This document shows, one piece after another, positions 51,135 to 59,550 of a stretch of 64,000 bases of DNA. This DNA is from Streptomyces griseofuscus. Its GTDB lineage: Bacteria; Actinomycetota; Actinomycetes; Streptomycetales; Streptomycetaceae. The translations under genes and the position numbers were made by a program. Location of the stretch: contig NZ_CP051006.1 in NCBI RefSeq assembly GCF_014673495.1, positions 3,596,001 to 3,660,000 on the forward strand, in the 5' to 3' direction. The notes under the pieces were generated by a model. It saw only the letters and a program-made list of their open reading frames with translations, did no database searches and was not told the DNA's origin. Positions within the stretch are counted from its first letter, which is position 1; each line of letters begins with the position of its first letter.

Positions 51135-52031
51135 ATGAGTAATGGGCAGGGGGGACCCCAGTCTCAGTGGGATCCCTGGAAACCGCAATCGCAGCAGCCC
51201 CAGCAGCAGCCTCAGCAGCCCTGGAGCGGCGGCGGCGACGAGGGGACACCCGACTGGGCCGCGCTCGCGGAGGCCTCGGAGAACCGCGGCAGGCGGCGCA
51301 AGCTGCTGTTCATCGGCGGCGGCGCGCTCGCCACGGTCGCCATCGGCGCCGCGGTCGCCCTCGCCGTCGTCTCCGCGAACGGCCACAACGACGCCTCCGG
51401 GCACCCCACCAAGGCGCCCAGCGCCTCACTGCCCGACGGCTCCCCCACCGCGCCGTCCTTCGCGCCCACCAGCGCCCCGCCGCCGCTGGACCCGAAGGTC
51501 TTCATATCCAGCGCCAAGAAGGACACCGCGCCGCTGAGCCCCGCCACCCTGTTCCCGGACGCGCGGCTCACCATGGGCAGCACGGTGTACAAGAAGGGCG
51601 CCACCGGCGACACCACCAGCTGCGCGGCGGCGGCCGGCGGCTCGCTGCCCAAGATCCTCGCCGCCGACGGCTGCACCCGGGTGATGCGCGCCACGTACAC
51701 CAACGGCGACATCGCGGTCACCGTCGGCGTCGCCCTGTTCGACACCGAGGCCCAGGCCACGAAGGCCCGGCAGCAGACGGACGACCACAGCATCGTGCGC
51801 GCGCTGCCCGGCAAGGGCGTCGCCGCCTTCTGCGACGGCGCGACCTGCCGCTCGACCCGCAACGCCTACGGCCGCTACGCCTACTTCACCCTCGCCGGCT
51901 TCACCAACGGCAAGAACGTCACCACCAAGGACACCGCGGTCTTCCGCGCCGGTGACGATGTGGCGGAGTTCACCTTCCAGCAGATCCACCGACGCGGCCA
52001 GGCCCAGGCGTCGGCGGCGGCGAACCGCTAG
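51135..52031 (+). CDS. single-pass membrane protein, Gln/Pro-rich N-terminus
   Basis: 298 residues, not recognised. The cytoplasmic N-terminus is Gln/Pro/Trp-rich (WDPWKPQSQQPQQQPQQPW); a helix (KLLFIGGGALATVAIGAAVALAVV) follows at about 57-80, then a Pro/Ser/Thr-rich linker. The outer domain of about 170 residues has Cys in TTSCAAAAGG, ADGCTRVM, AAFCDGATC, suggesting two disulfides. The layout resembles a sensor or lipid-free envelope protein. It converges on truA. Confidence 0.85.
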   Translation: MSNGQGGPQSQWDPWKPQSQQPQQQPQQPWSGGGDEGTPDWAALAEASENRGRRRKLLFIGGGALATVAIGAAVALAVVSANGHNDASGHPTKAPSASLPDGSPTAPSFAPTSAPPPLDPKVFISSAKKDTAPLSPATLFPDARLTMGSTVYKKGATGDTTSCAAAAGGSLPKILAADGCTRVMRATYTNGDIAVTVGVALFDTEAQATKARQQTDDHSIVRALPGKGVAAFCDGATCRSTRNAYGRYAYFTLAGFTNGKNVTTKDTAVFRAGDDVAEFTFQQIHRRGQAQASAAANR

Positions 52032-52043
52032 AGAGGTCCTAGC

Positions 52044-52898
52044 TCAGCAGCACCCCGCCGACGGCAGCGAGCGCTTGTTGCGGGCCTCCTTGTTACGGGC
52101 GGCCAGCAGCTCGTCGGCGGGGTAGCCGACCTCTTCGAGGGTCAGCCCGTGCGGTCGTACGACATGGACGGCGGAGTCGCGCACCCCGGCGGCCAGCACC
52201 TTCCCGGGCCACTGAGGGCCCCGGTGCCCGTCGCCGACGAACAGCAGCGCGCCGATCAGCGAGCGGACCATGTTGTGGCAGAACGCGTCCGCCCGGACCG
52301 TCGCCGTGATGACCCCGTCCGCGCCCCGCACCAGGCTCAGGTCCTGGAGCGTGCGGATGGTGGTCGCGCCCTCCCGCTTCTTGCAGTACGCCGCGAAGTC
52401 GTGCTCGCCGAGCAGCGCCCGGGCGGCCTCGTTCATGGCGTCCACGTCGAGCGGCCAGTCGTGCCAGAGCACATGGCCGCGCAGCAGCGGGTCCACGCCC
52501 CCGGGATTGTCGGTGACCCGGTACGCGTACCGCCGCCAGATCGCCGAGAACCGGGCGTTGAACCCCTCCGGCGCCTCGGTCAGCCGCCAGATCCGCACAT
52601 CCTTGGAGAGCCGCCCGGCGAGCCGCTTGAGCAGCTTCTCGCGGTGCTCCGCCCACAGCTCGGCCGGCAGATCGACATGTGCCACCTGCCCGCGCGCGTG
52701 CACCCCGGCATCGGTGCGCCCGGCCACGGTCAGCTCGTACGTCTCCTTGGACCGCGTCACCGTGCGCAGCGCGTCCTCGATCTCCCCCTGCACGGTCCGC
52801 TTCCCACCGGCCTGCTTGGCCCAGCCGTGGAAGTCGGTGCCGTCGTAGGAGAGATCGAGGCGGATACGTACATGCCCGGGCAGCGCTTCGTCACTCAC
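52044..52898 (-). CDS. truA: tRNA pseudouridine(38-40) synthase
   Basis: 284 residues. Modifies the anticodon stem-loop at positions 38-40. Catalytic Asp in AGRTDAGVHARGQ; LDLSYDGTDFHGWAKQ starts the fold; HNMVRSLIGALLFVG is the RNA-contact helix. The C-terminal LLAARNKEARNKRSLPSAGCC is an actinobacterial extension. It lies 146 nt downstream of rplQ, beyond a terminator, so it is probably read through or has its own promoter. Confidence 0.97.
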   Translation of the reverse strand: MSDEALPGHVRIRLDLSYDGTDFHGWAKQAGGKRTVQGEIEDALRTVTRSKETYELTVAGRTDAGVHARGQVAHVDLPAELWAEHREKLLKRLAGRLSKDVRIWRLTEAPEGFNARFSAIWRRYAYRVTDNPGGVDPLLRGHVLWHDWPLDVDAMNEAARALLGEHDFAAYCKKREGATTIRTLQDLSLVRGADGVITATVRADAFCHNMVRSLIGALLFVGDGHRGPQWPGKVLAAGVRDSAVHVVRPHGLTLEEVGYPADELLAARNKEARNKRSLPSAGCC

Positions 52899-52918
52899 AC
52901 ACAGATCCTCTCAGCTAC

Positions 52919-52956
52919 AAAAAAGCGGGCCCGCCCCTTGGAAGGGAACGGGCCCA
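52919..52956 (-). terminator. rho-independent terminator downstream of rplQ
   Basis: On the minus strand a GGGCCCG/CGGGCCC stem with an inner CCCTT/AAGGG hairpin is followed by seven T residues (A run at 52919-52925 on the plus strand). One of the few terminators in the window with a true T-tract; it ends the alpha operon. Confidence 0.92.
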
Positions 52957-52961
52957 CAAAC

Positions 52962-53036
52962 GCGCCCCGAAGGGGCGCGGGGAACTGCGCGACCAGCCAC
53001 GACAACAGCCGCAGCCGCCGACGCACAGTCCCCCGG
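52962..53036 (+). repeat. dispersed intergenic repeat, copy 2
   Basis: Begins GCGCCCCGAAGGGGCGCGGG, which folds as a 7-bp hairpin, continues GAACTGCGCGACCAGCCACG and ends in GACGCACAGTCCCCCGG. It is closely similar to the copy at 48216 and the first half of the copy at 53599. Confidence 0.85.
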
Positions 53037-53044
53037 CAGAACGC

Positions 53045-53518
53045 TTACGCGTCCTTCGACTCCTCAGCCGCAGCCTCGACCGGAGCCTGAGCCTCTTCGG
53101 CGTCCTTCGCGGAGCGCTTCGTCGCGGCCTCGGCCTCGCCCACGGCCTTCTGCTGCACCGTCAGCGCCTCGACCAGCTCGATGACAGCCATGGGCGCGTT
53201 GTCGCCACGACGGTTACCGATCTTGGTGATGCGGGTGTAGCCACCGGGACGGTTCTCGTACCGCGGGCCGATCTCGGTGAAGAGCGTGTGCACGATGCTC
53301 TTGTCCGTGATGACCTGGAGCACCTGACGGCGGTTGTGAAGGTCGCCCTTCTTCGCCTTGGTGACCAGACGCTCGGCGTACGGGCGCAGGCGGCGGGCCT
53401 TCGCCTCGGTCGTGGTGATGCGGCCGTGCTCGAAGAGGCTCTTCGCGAGGTTCGCGAGGAGCAGCTTCTCGTGCGCGGCGCTGCCGCCCAGACGGGCACC
53501 CTTGGTGGGCTTCGGCAT
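53045..53518 (-). CDS. rplQ: 50S ribosomal protein L17
   Basis: 157 residues. The core LGGSAAHEKLLLANLAKSLF to AVIELV is standard L17; the C-terminal 40 residues form the acidic/Ala extension (AEAATKRSAKDAEEAQAPVE) typical of streptomycetes. It follows rpoA by 161 nt, a gap that holds repeat copy 3. Confidence 0.98.
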   Translation of the reverse strand: MPKPTKGARLGGSAAHEKLLLANLAKSLFEHGRITTTEAKARRLRPYAERLVTKAKKGDLHNRRQVLQVITDKSIVHTLFTEIGPRYENRPGGYTRITKIGNRRGDNAPMAVIELVEALTVQQKAVGEAEAATKRSAKDAEEAQAPVEAAAEESKDA

Positions 53519-53598
53519 AGTTCTTCTCCTGTGTGTCTGCCCCGGCCGTGTCAGGTACCGGGGTCAGTATCCGAGCAGACGGTTGTCTGTCGGAGACC

Positions 53599-53650
53599 CG
53601 CGCCCCGAAGGGGCGCGGGGAACTGCGCGACCAGCCGCAGCCGGCCGGCA
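53599..53650 (+). repeat. dispersed intergenic repeat, copy 3 (short)
   Basis: CGCGCCCCGAAGGGGCGCGG, then GGAACTGCGCGACCAGCCGC, after which similarity to copies 1 and 2 stops. It lies between rpoA and rplQ, within an essential operon, so it must be tolerated in that mRNA. Confidence 0.82.
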
Positions 53651-53679
53651 GACGAAATCGAGCCCTGAGGCCCGAGTTC

Positions 53680-54702
53680 TCAGTACTGCTCGGTCTCGAC
53701 GAAACCGGCGTCCGCGTCGTCGTCCGCGCCAAAGGCGTCCGCGGCGGCCGTCGGGTCGAATCCGGGCGGGCTGTCCTTGAGCGCCAGGCCCATGCCGGCC
53801 AGCTTCGCCTTGACCTCGTCGATGGACTTCGCACCGAAGTTGCGGATGTCCAGCAGGTCCGCCTCGGAACGCGCCACGAGCTCACCCACGGAGTGGATGC
53901 CCTCGCGCTTGAGGCAGTTGTACGACCGAACGGTGAGCTCAAGCTCCTCGATCGGCAGCGCCAGATCCGCGGCGAGCGCGGCGTCCGTCGGGGACGGACC
54001 CATGTCGATGCCCTCGGCGTCGATGTTCAGCTCGCGCGCGAGACCGAACAGCTCGACCAGGGTCTTGCCGGCGGAGGCCATGGCGTCACGCGGACGCATC
54101 GCCTGCTTGGTCTCGACATCCACGATCAGCTTGTCGAAGTCGGTGCGCTGCTCGACACGCGTGGCCTCGACCTTGTACGTGACCTTGAGAACCGGCGAGT
54201 AGATGGAGTCGACCGGGATACGGCCGATCTCCTGGCCCACCTGCTTGTTCTGCACCGCGGAGACGTAGCCGCGACCGCGCTCGACGGTCAGCTCCATCTC
54301 CAGCTTGCCCTTGCCGTTGAGCGTGGCGAGGACGAGGTCGGGGTTGTGCACCTCGACACCGGCCGGGGGCGCGATGTCGGCGGCGGTCACCAGACCCGGG
54401 CCCTGCTTGCGCAGGTACATCACGACCGGCTCGTCGTGCTCCGAGGAGACGACCAGCTGCTTGATGTTGAGGATCAGGTCGGTGACGTCCTCCTTGACGC
54501 CCGGCACGGTGGTGAACTCGTGCAGGACACCGTCGATCCGGATGCTGGTGACAGCGGCACCGGGGATCGAGGACAGGAGGGTACGGCGGAGGGAGTTGCC
54601 GAGGGTGTAGCCGAAGCCCGGCTCCAGCGGCTCGATCACGAACCGGGAGCGGAACTCGTCGACGACCTCTTCGGTCAACGAAGGACGCTGAGCGATCAGC
54701 AT
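53680..54702 (-). CDS. rpoA: RNA polymerase alpha subunit
   Basis: 340 residues. N-terminal assembly domain (SRFVIEPLEPGFGYTLGNSLRRTLLSSIPGAAV) and the C-terminal DNA/activator-binding domain (LELTVRSYNCLKREGIHSVGELV to GAKSIDEVKAKLAGMGL), with an acidic end. Length and order are normal. rpsD, which precedes rpoA in mycobacteria, is absent here; rpsK lies directly upstream. Confidence 0.99.
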   Translation of the reverse strand: MLIAQRPSLTEEVVDEFRSRFVIEPLEPGFGYTLGNSLRRTLLSSIPGAAVTSIRIDGVLHEFTTVPGVKEDVTDLILNIKQLVVSSEHDEPVVMYLRKQGPGLVTAADIAPPAGVEVHNPDLVLATLNGKGKLEMELTVERGRGYVSAVQNKQVGQEIGRIPVDSIYSPVLKVTYKVEATRVEQRTDFDKLIVDVETKQAMRPRDAMASAGKTLVELFGLARELNIDAEGIDMGPSPTDAALAADLALPIEELELTVRSYNCLKREGIHSVGELVARSEADLLDIRNFGAKSIDEVKAKLAGMGLALKDSPPGFDPTAAADAFGADDDADAGFVETEQY

Positions 54703-54764
54703 GGTGGAGATCCTTCAGTCAGGGGCGCCCGCTATTTGACGCCCGACTCAGTACTGCAAGGGTA

Positions 54765-54802
54765 CGGGCGGTACGGCTTCCTCACAGAGGCCGTACCGCC
54801 CG
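54765..54802 (-). terminator. strong hairpin between rpsK and rpoA
   Basis: A perfect 13-bp stem (54765-54777 with 54790-54802) and 12-nt loop in the 131-nt gap. There is no T-tract downstream on the minus strand. It may be a partial terminator, an mRNA-processing or stability element, or a regulatory site, since it sits inside an operon. Confidence 0.6.
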
Positions 54803-54833
54803 AAACCGCAAAAAACCAGCGGAGCGCTGCGCG

Positions 54834-55238
54834 TCAGACGCGGCGGCGCTTCGGCGGGCGGCAGCCGTTGTGCGGGGTCGGGGTGACGTCCTGGATGGAG
54901 CCGACCTCAAGACCCGTGGCCTGGAGGGAGCGGATCGCGGTCTCACGACCGGAACCCGGGCCCTTGACGAACACGTCGACCTTGCGCATGCCGTGCTCCT
55001 GGGCGCGACGGGCAGCCGACTCGGCGGCCATCTGCGCGGCGAACGGCGTGGACTTCCGGGAGCCCTTGAAGCCGACGTGGCCGGCGGAGGCCCAGGAGAT
55101 CACGTTGCCCGAGGGGTCCGTGATCGAGACGATCGTGTTGTTGAACGTGCTCTTGATGTGCGCGTGGCCGTGAGCGACGTTCTTCTTTTCCTTGCGGCGC
55201 ACCTTCTTGGCAGCGCCCTGACGACCCTTGGGGGGCAT
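54834..55238 (-). CDS. rpsK: 30S ribosomal protein S11
   Basis: 134 residues. The blocks HGHAHIKSTFNNTIVSITD, GFKGSRKSTPFAAQMAAE and IQDVTPTPHNGCRPPKRRRV are standard. It follows rpsM by 66 nt. Confidence 0.98.
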   Translation of the reverse strand: MPPKGRQGAAKKVRRKEKKNVAHGHAHIKSTFNNTIVSITDPSGNVISWASAGHVGFKGSRKSTPFAAQMAAESAARRAQEHGMRKVDVFVKGPGSGRETAIRSLQATGLEVGSIQDVTPTPHNGCRPPKRRRV

Positions 55239-55304
55239 CTACAAACTCCTAGAGGGAGGTGGTCGGTCCTACAGCGAAGACCGTGGAATGTGGTCCGCTG
55301 CGGA

Positions 55305-55685
55305 CTACTTCTTGCCCGGCTTCTTCTTGCCGGCGATGGCGCGACGCGGGCCCTTGCGGGTGCGGGCGTTGGTGCTGGTGCGCTGACCGCGGACGGGCAG
55401 ACCGCGACGGTGACGGAGACCCTGGTAGCAACCGATCTCGACCTTGCGGCGGATGTCGGCCTGGATCTCGCGACGGAGGTCACCCTCGGTCTTGATGTTG
55501 CTGTCGACGTACTCGCGGATCGCGACCAGCTGCTCTTCGCTCAGGTCACGAACACGGGTGTTCGGGTCGACGCCGGTCGCAGCCAGCGTCTCCTTCGAGA
55601 GGGTCCGGCCAATGCCGAACACGTAGGTGAGGGCGACCTCCACGCGCTTTTCGCGCGGGATGTCAACACCGGAAACGCGTGCCAT
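55305..55685 (-). CDS. rpsM: 30S ribosomal protein S13
   Basis: 126 residues. MARVSGVDIPREKRVEVALT, the helix-two-turn-helix, and RGLPVRGQRTSTNARTRKGP identify S13; the basic tail ends GKKKPGKK. First of the S13-S11-alpha-L17 set. Confidence 0.98.
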   Translation of the reverse strand: MARVSGVDIPREKRVEVALTYVFGIGRTLSKETLAATGVDPNTRVRDLSEEQLVAIREYVDSNIKTEGDLRREIQADIRRKVEIGCYQGLRHRRGLPVRGQRTSTNARTRKGPRRAIAGKKKPGKK

Positions 55686-55876
55686 TCAATGGCTCCTGGT
55701 GAATCTTCGGAGGTCTTCCGCAGAACCGGATCCCGGCCGCCGTACCAGGTACGAACCGGGTCCCCGGCCTCCGAGCCGGGGGTGTCGAGCCCATCGGCTC
55801 GGGATCTGCGTATGAACAATTCAGCTCGCGTCGCGCGAAGACTCTGCGATAGAGGTGCAGAGAGGGTGGTCGTGCG

Positions 55877-55990
55877 TCAGCCCTGGCGCTGCTTGTGGCG
55901 CGGGTTCTCGCAAATGACCATGACCCGACCGTGACGGCGGATCACCCTGCACTTGTCGCAGATCTTCTTGACGCTCGGCTTGACCTTCAT
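55877..55990 (-). CDS. rpmJ: 50S ribosomal protein L36
   Basis: 37 residues: MKVKPSVKKICDKCRVIRRH, then GRVMVICENPRHKQRQG. The zinc ligands Cys11, Cys14, Cys27 and His32 are all present, so this is the zinc-binding (C+) form. It lies between infA and rpsM, as in other actinobacteria. GGAG lies 11 nt upstream of ATG. Confidence 0.98.
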   Translation of the reverse strand: MKVKPSVKKICDKCRVIRRHGRVMVICENPRHKQRQG

Positions 55991-56050
55991 GGGGTGAGGT
56001 TCTCCGGGTCAGTGCCATCGCACCGGGCGGGCCCGGGGCGCGGGCAAGAT

Positions 56051-56272
56051 CTACTTGTACCGGTAGACGATCCGGCCACGCGTCAGGTCGTACGGAGACA
56101 GCTCCACCACGACCCGGTCGTCAGGGAGGATGCGGATGTAGTGCATACGCATCTTGCCGCTGATATGTGCCAGGACCTGGTGGCCGTTCTGGAGCTCGAC
56201 CCTGAACATGGCGTTCGGCAGAGACTCGACGACAGTGCCCTCGATCTCGATGGCACCTTGCTTCTTGGCCAC
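56051..56272 (-). CDS. infA: translation initiation factor IF-1
   Basis: 73 residues, single OB fold: KKQGAIEIEGTVVESLPNAM, FRVELQNGHQVLAHISGKMR and YDLTRGRIVYRYK. Binds the ribosomal A site during initiation. It precedes rpmJ by 60 nt. Confidence 0.99.
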   Translation of the reverse strand: MAKKQGAIEIEGTVVESLPNAMFRVELQNGHQVLAHISGKMRMHYIRILPDDRVVVELSPYDLTRGRIVYRYK

Positions 56273-56439
56273 GCTTCGCCCTTCGAATCGACTACCTTGA
56301 TCGACTCCCCTGCTTTCCCTTACGGGCGCATGCGGACATGCGGGTGCACGAGAGCCGACGAGTCAGTCTACGTCGGAGGAACCCGAAACGCGAATCGAGG
56401 GAGTCTTCCCCACAGGAGCGACCACTATGCGAGCTCTGT

Positions 56440-57279
56440 TCACTGCGCCAGGGGGTCGGGGGCCGTCGTGATGCCGAACTCCGCCAGCTTCGCCTTGCCG
56501 CCGTCGACCGCGGTGAGCACCAGCGGGCCCTCCTCCGTCAGCGCGACGGAGTGCTCCCAGTGGGAGGACCAGGTGCCGTCGGTCGTGATGACCGTCCAGT
56601 CGTCCTCGAGGACCTCGGTGCGCGGGGTGCCGAGGGAGACCATGGGCTCGATCGCCAGGCAGAAGCCGGGGACCAGCTTCGGGCCCTTGCCCCGGCGCCG
56701 TTCGACGTAGTTCAGCAGATGCGGGTCCATGTGCATCTCGGTGCCGATGCCGTGGCCGCCGTAGTCCTCGATGATCCCGTACCGGCCGCCGCCCGGCTTC
56801 GGCTGGCGGCGGATGTACGTCTCGATGGCCCGGGAGATGTCGACCAGCCGGTTGCCCAGCTTCATCGCGGCGATGCCGGCCCACATCGAGCCCTCGGTCA
56901 CCCGGGACAGCTCGACCAGCTCGGGGGCGTGGCCGGAGCCGACGAAGGCGGTGTACGCCGCGTCGCCGTGCCAGCCGTCCACGATCGCGCCGCAGTCGAT
57001 GGAGATGATGTCGCCGTCCTTGAGGACGACGTCCTCGGACGGGATGCCGTGCACGACCACATCGTTCACGGAGGTGCAGATGGTCGCGGGGAAGCCGCCG
57101 TACCCCAGGAAGTTCGACTTGGCGCCGTGCTCGGCGAGCACCTTGCGCGCGACCTCGTCCAGGTCCTTCGTGGAGGCACCGGGCACCGCGGCCTCTCGGG
57201 TGGCCGCGTGGATCGCGGCGACGACCAGGCCCGCCGCACGCATCTTGGCGATCTGCTCGGGCGTCTTGATCTGCACCAT
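56440..57279 (-). CDS. map: methionine aminopeptidase, type I
   Basis: 279 residues. Removes the N-terminal Met. The pita-bread fold has the metal ligands: Asp in SIDCGAIVDG, Asp in GWHGDAAYTAF, His in GGHGIGTEMH, Glu in AIEPMVSLG, and Glu in HWEHSVALTEEG. No N-terminal zinc finger. ATG 57279 gives the family's usual start MVQIKTPEQIAKMRAAG. It follows adk by 103 nt that include a long hairpin. Confidence 0.98.
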   Translation of the reverse strand: MVQIKTPEQIAKMRAAGLVVAAIHAATREAAVPGASTKDLDEVARKVLAEHGAKSNFLGYGGFPATICTSVNDVVVHGIPSEDVVLKDGDIISIDCGAIVDGWHGDAAYTAFVGSGHAPELVELSRVTEGSMWAGIAAMKLGNRLVDISRAIETYIRRQPKPGGGRYGIIEDYGGHGIGTEMHMDPHLLNYVERRRGKGPKLVPGFCLAIEPMVSLGTPRTEVLEDDWTVITTDGTWSSHWEHSVALTEEGPLVLTAVDGGKAKLAEFGITTAPDPLAQ

Positions 57280-57334
57280 GGGGGGCCTGCGCTCTCCGTC
57301 ACTCACGTCGGCTGGGTGTACCTGTACAACACTA

Positions 57335-57368
57335 CGGCCGCGGCGCCCTCGGAAGGGCACCGCGGCCG
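57335..57368 (-). terminator. hairpin between adk and map
   Basis: A 9-bp stem (57335-57343 with 57360-57368) extended, after one mismatch, by 5 bp (GCCCT/AGGGC) and loop CGGA; it begins 15 nt after the adk stop. It could be a partial terminator, with map then using its own promoter in the AT-richer bases just after it. Confidence 0.65.
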
Positions 57369-57382
57369 GAAGGCGGCCGGAC

Positions 57383-58048
57383 TCAGTGGTTCTCGGCCTG
57401 CTCGCTCTTCAGCGCCTCCAGCGCGCGCTCGGTGACCTCGTCCACCGGGCCCATCGCGGAGATCGTGCGGACCAGGCCCTGCGACTTGTAGTAGTCGATG
57501 ATGGGCTCGGTCTGCGTGTGGTAGACCTCCAGGCGCGTCCGCACCGTGTCCTCGGAGTCGTCCGCGCGCTGGTACAGCTCGCCGCCGCAGATGTCGCAGA
57601 CGCCTTCCTGCTGCGGCGGGTTGTACGCCACGTGGAAGACGTGCGAGGAGTCCTTACGGCAGATCCGGCGGCCAGCGATGCGCTTGACCACCTCGTCCTC
57701 GGGGGCCTCCAGGTCCAGCACCGCCTCGAGCGTCATCTTCTCGGTGCGCAGCAGCTCGTCCAGCGCCTCGGCCTGTGCGACGTTCCGCGGGAAGCCGTCG
57801 AGCAGGAAGCCGTTCACGGCGTCCGGCTGCTCCATGCGGTCCTTGGCCATGGCGATGGTGACCTCGTCGGGCACGAGGTTGCCGGCGTCCATGTAGGACT
57901 TCGCGAGCTTGCCCAGCTCGGTCTGCCGGCTGATGTTGGCCCGGAACAGGTCGCCCGTGGAGATGTGCGGGACAGCCAGCTTCTCAGCGAGCCGGACGGC
58001 CTGCGTTCCCTTACCGGCACCGGGCGGCCCGACGAGGACGATACGCAT
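57383..58048 (-). CDS. adk: adenylate kinase
   Basis: 221 residues. Balances ATP, ADP and AMP. P-loop GPPGAGKGTQ, AMP-binding STGDLFRAN and FLLDGFPRN, and a long LID domain. LID metal site: Cys in RRICRKD and VCDICGG give three Cys, with Asp at the fourth position. The start codon overlaps the secY stop (TGATG). Confidence 0.98.
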   Translation of the reverse strand: MRIVLVGPPGAGKGTQAVRLAEKLAVPHISTGDLFRANISRQTELGKLAKSYMDAGNLVPDEVTIAMAKDRMEQPDAVNGFLLDGFPRNVAQAEALDELLRTEKMTLEAVLDLEAPEDEVVKRIAGRRICRKDSSHVFHVAYNPPQQEGVCDICGGELYQRADDSEDTVRTRLEVYHTQTEPIIDYYKSQGLVRTISAMGPVDEVTERALEALKSEQAENH

Positions 58049-59361
58049 CAGCGGAGGAACCCTTCGTAATTGCGCTGCTGGAGCTGGCTCTCGATCTGCT
58101 TCACCGTCTCGAGACCGACACCCACGATGATGAGGATGCTGGTGCCGCCGAAGGGGAAGTTCTGGCTTGCTCCGAAGCCGACCAACGCCATTGTCGGTAC
58201 GAGAGCGATCAGACCCAGATACAGCGAACCCGGCCAGGTGATCCGGTTGAGCACGTACGACAGGTACTCAGCGGTCGGTCGGCCAGCCCGGATGCCCGGG
58301 ATGAAGCCACCATACTTCTTCATGTTGTCGGCGACTTCTTCGGGGTTGAAGGAGATCGCCACGTAGAAGAACGCGAAGAAAACGATGAGCAGGAAGTACG
58401 CGGTGATGTAAACCGGATGGTCACCCTTGGTGAGGTTCGTCTGCACCCACTGCTTCCAGCCCGAGTTGCCGCCCGCGAACTGGGCGACCAGGGCCGGGAT
58501 GTACAGCAGGGACGAGGCGAAGATCACCGGGATCACACCCGCCTGGTTCACCTTGAGCGGGATGTACGTGGACGTACCGCCGTAGGACCGGCGGCCGATC
58601 ATCCGCTTCGCGTACTGGACCGGGATGCGGCGCTGGGCCTGCTCGACGAAGACCACGAGCGCGACCATGACCAGGCCGACCAGGATCACGGTGCCGAACT
58701 CGATCCAGCCGCCGGCCAGGGTGCCCTGCTTCTTGATGGCCCACAGCGCGGACGGGAAGGTGGCGGCGATCGAGATGAACATCAGGATCGACATGCCGTT
58801 GCCGATGCCGCGGTCGGTGATCAGCTCGCCGAGCCACATCACCACCGTGGTGCCGGCGGTCATGCAGATGACCATGGTGATGGTCGTGAAGATCGCCTGG
58901 TCCGGAACGATGCTGGTGGCCACCGAGCAGCCGCTGAAGAGCGCGCCGCTGCGGGCGGTGGCGACGAGGCCGGTGCCCTGGAGGATCGCGAGGGCGAGGG
59001 TGAGGTATCGGGTGTACTGCGTGATCTTCGTGGTGCCGGCCTGGCCCTCCTTCTTGAGGGCTTCCAGGCGCGGGATGACCACGGTCAGCAGCTGAAGAAT
59101 GATGCTGGCCGTGATGTACGGCATGATGCCGAGCGCGAAGACCGTGATCTGCAGCAGCGCACCGCCGCTGAACATGTTCACGAGGCCGAACAGGCCCTGG
59201 TTGGCCCCGGCCTCGCCCACGCACTGCTGGACGGCCTTGTAGTTGACGCCAGGGATCGGAATGTGGGTACCCACGCGGTAGGCCACGATGATGCCCAGCG
59301 TGAAGAGCAGCTTCTTGCGCAGGTCGGGCGTCTTGAACGCCCGGGCGAACGCGGTGAGCAC
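58048..59361 (-). CDS. secY: protein translocase subunit SecY
   Basis: 437 residues, ten transmembrane helices. Forms the Sec channel. Helices start with KKLLFTLGIIVAYRVGTHIPIPG; the plug and lateral-gate regions (FSGGALLQITVFALGIMPYI), and the cytoplasmic loop YAKRMIGRRSYGGTSTYIPLKVNQAGVIP are typical. It is coupled to adk and separated from rplO by 189 nt with a 15-bp hairpin. Confidence 0.99.
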   Translation of the reverse strand: MLTAFARAFKTPDLRKKLLFTLGIIVAYRVGTHIPIPGVNYKAVQQCVGEAGANQGLFGLVNMFSGGALLQITVFALGIMPYITASIILQLLTVVIPRLEALKKEGQAGTTKITQYTRYLTLALAILQGTGLVATARSGALFSGCSVATSIVPDQAIFTTITMVICMTAGTTVVMWLGELITDRGIGNGMSILMFISIAATFPSALWAIKKQGTLAGGWIEFGTVILVGLVMVALVVFVEQAQRRIPVQYAKRMIGRRSYGGTSTYIPLKVNQAGVIPVIFASSLLYIPALVAQFAGGNSGWKQWVQTNLTKGDHPVYITAYFLLIVFFAFFYVAISFNPEEVADNMKKYGGFIPGIRAGRPTAEYLSYVLNRITWPGSLYLGLIALVPTMALVGFGASQNFPFGGTSILIIVGVGLETVKQIESQLQQRNYEGFLR

Positions 59362-59479
59362 GGTGCCTCCTGCGACCCCCGCGCAACTGCGTCAAGGGTG
59401 ACGGTCTGAGGTTCGACGAATACGAGTGAGAACAGTGTTGGCCACCTTACCGGCGACCATGCCCCCCTTGGAACGACCA

Positions 59480-59512
59480 ACCGGGGATACCTCATTGTGA
59501 GGTATCCCCGGT
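59480..59512 (-). terminator. hairpin between rplO and secY
   Basis: A perfect 15-bp stem (59480-59494 with 59498-59512) with a 3-nt loop, 38 nt after the rplO stop. The following minus-strand bases (TGGTCGTTCC) are only weakly T-rich. It probably reduces read-through from the ribosomal operon into secY-adk, which would then need its own promoter. Confidence 0.75.
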
Positions 59513-59550
59513 AGGGATCGTTTACGTCATCGCAACGTCGTCTGAGGGAG

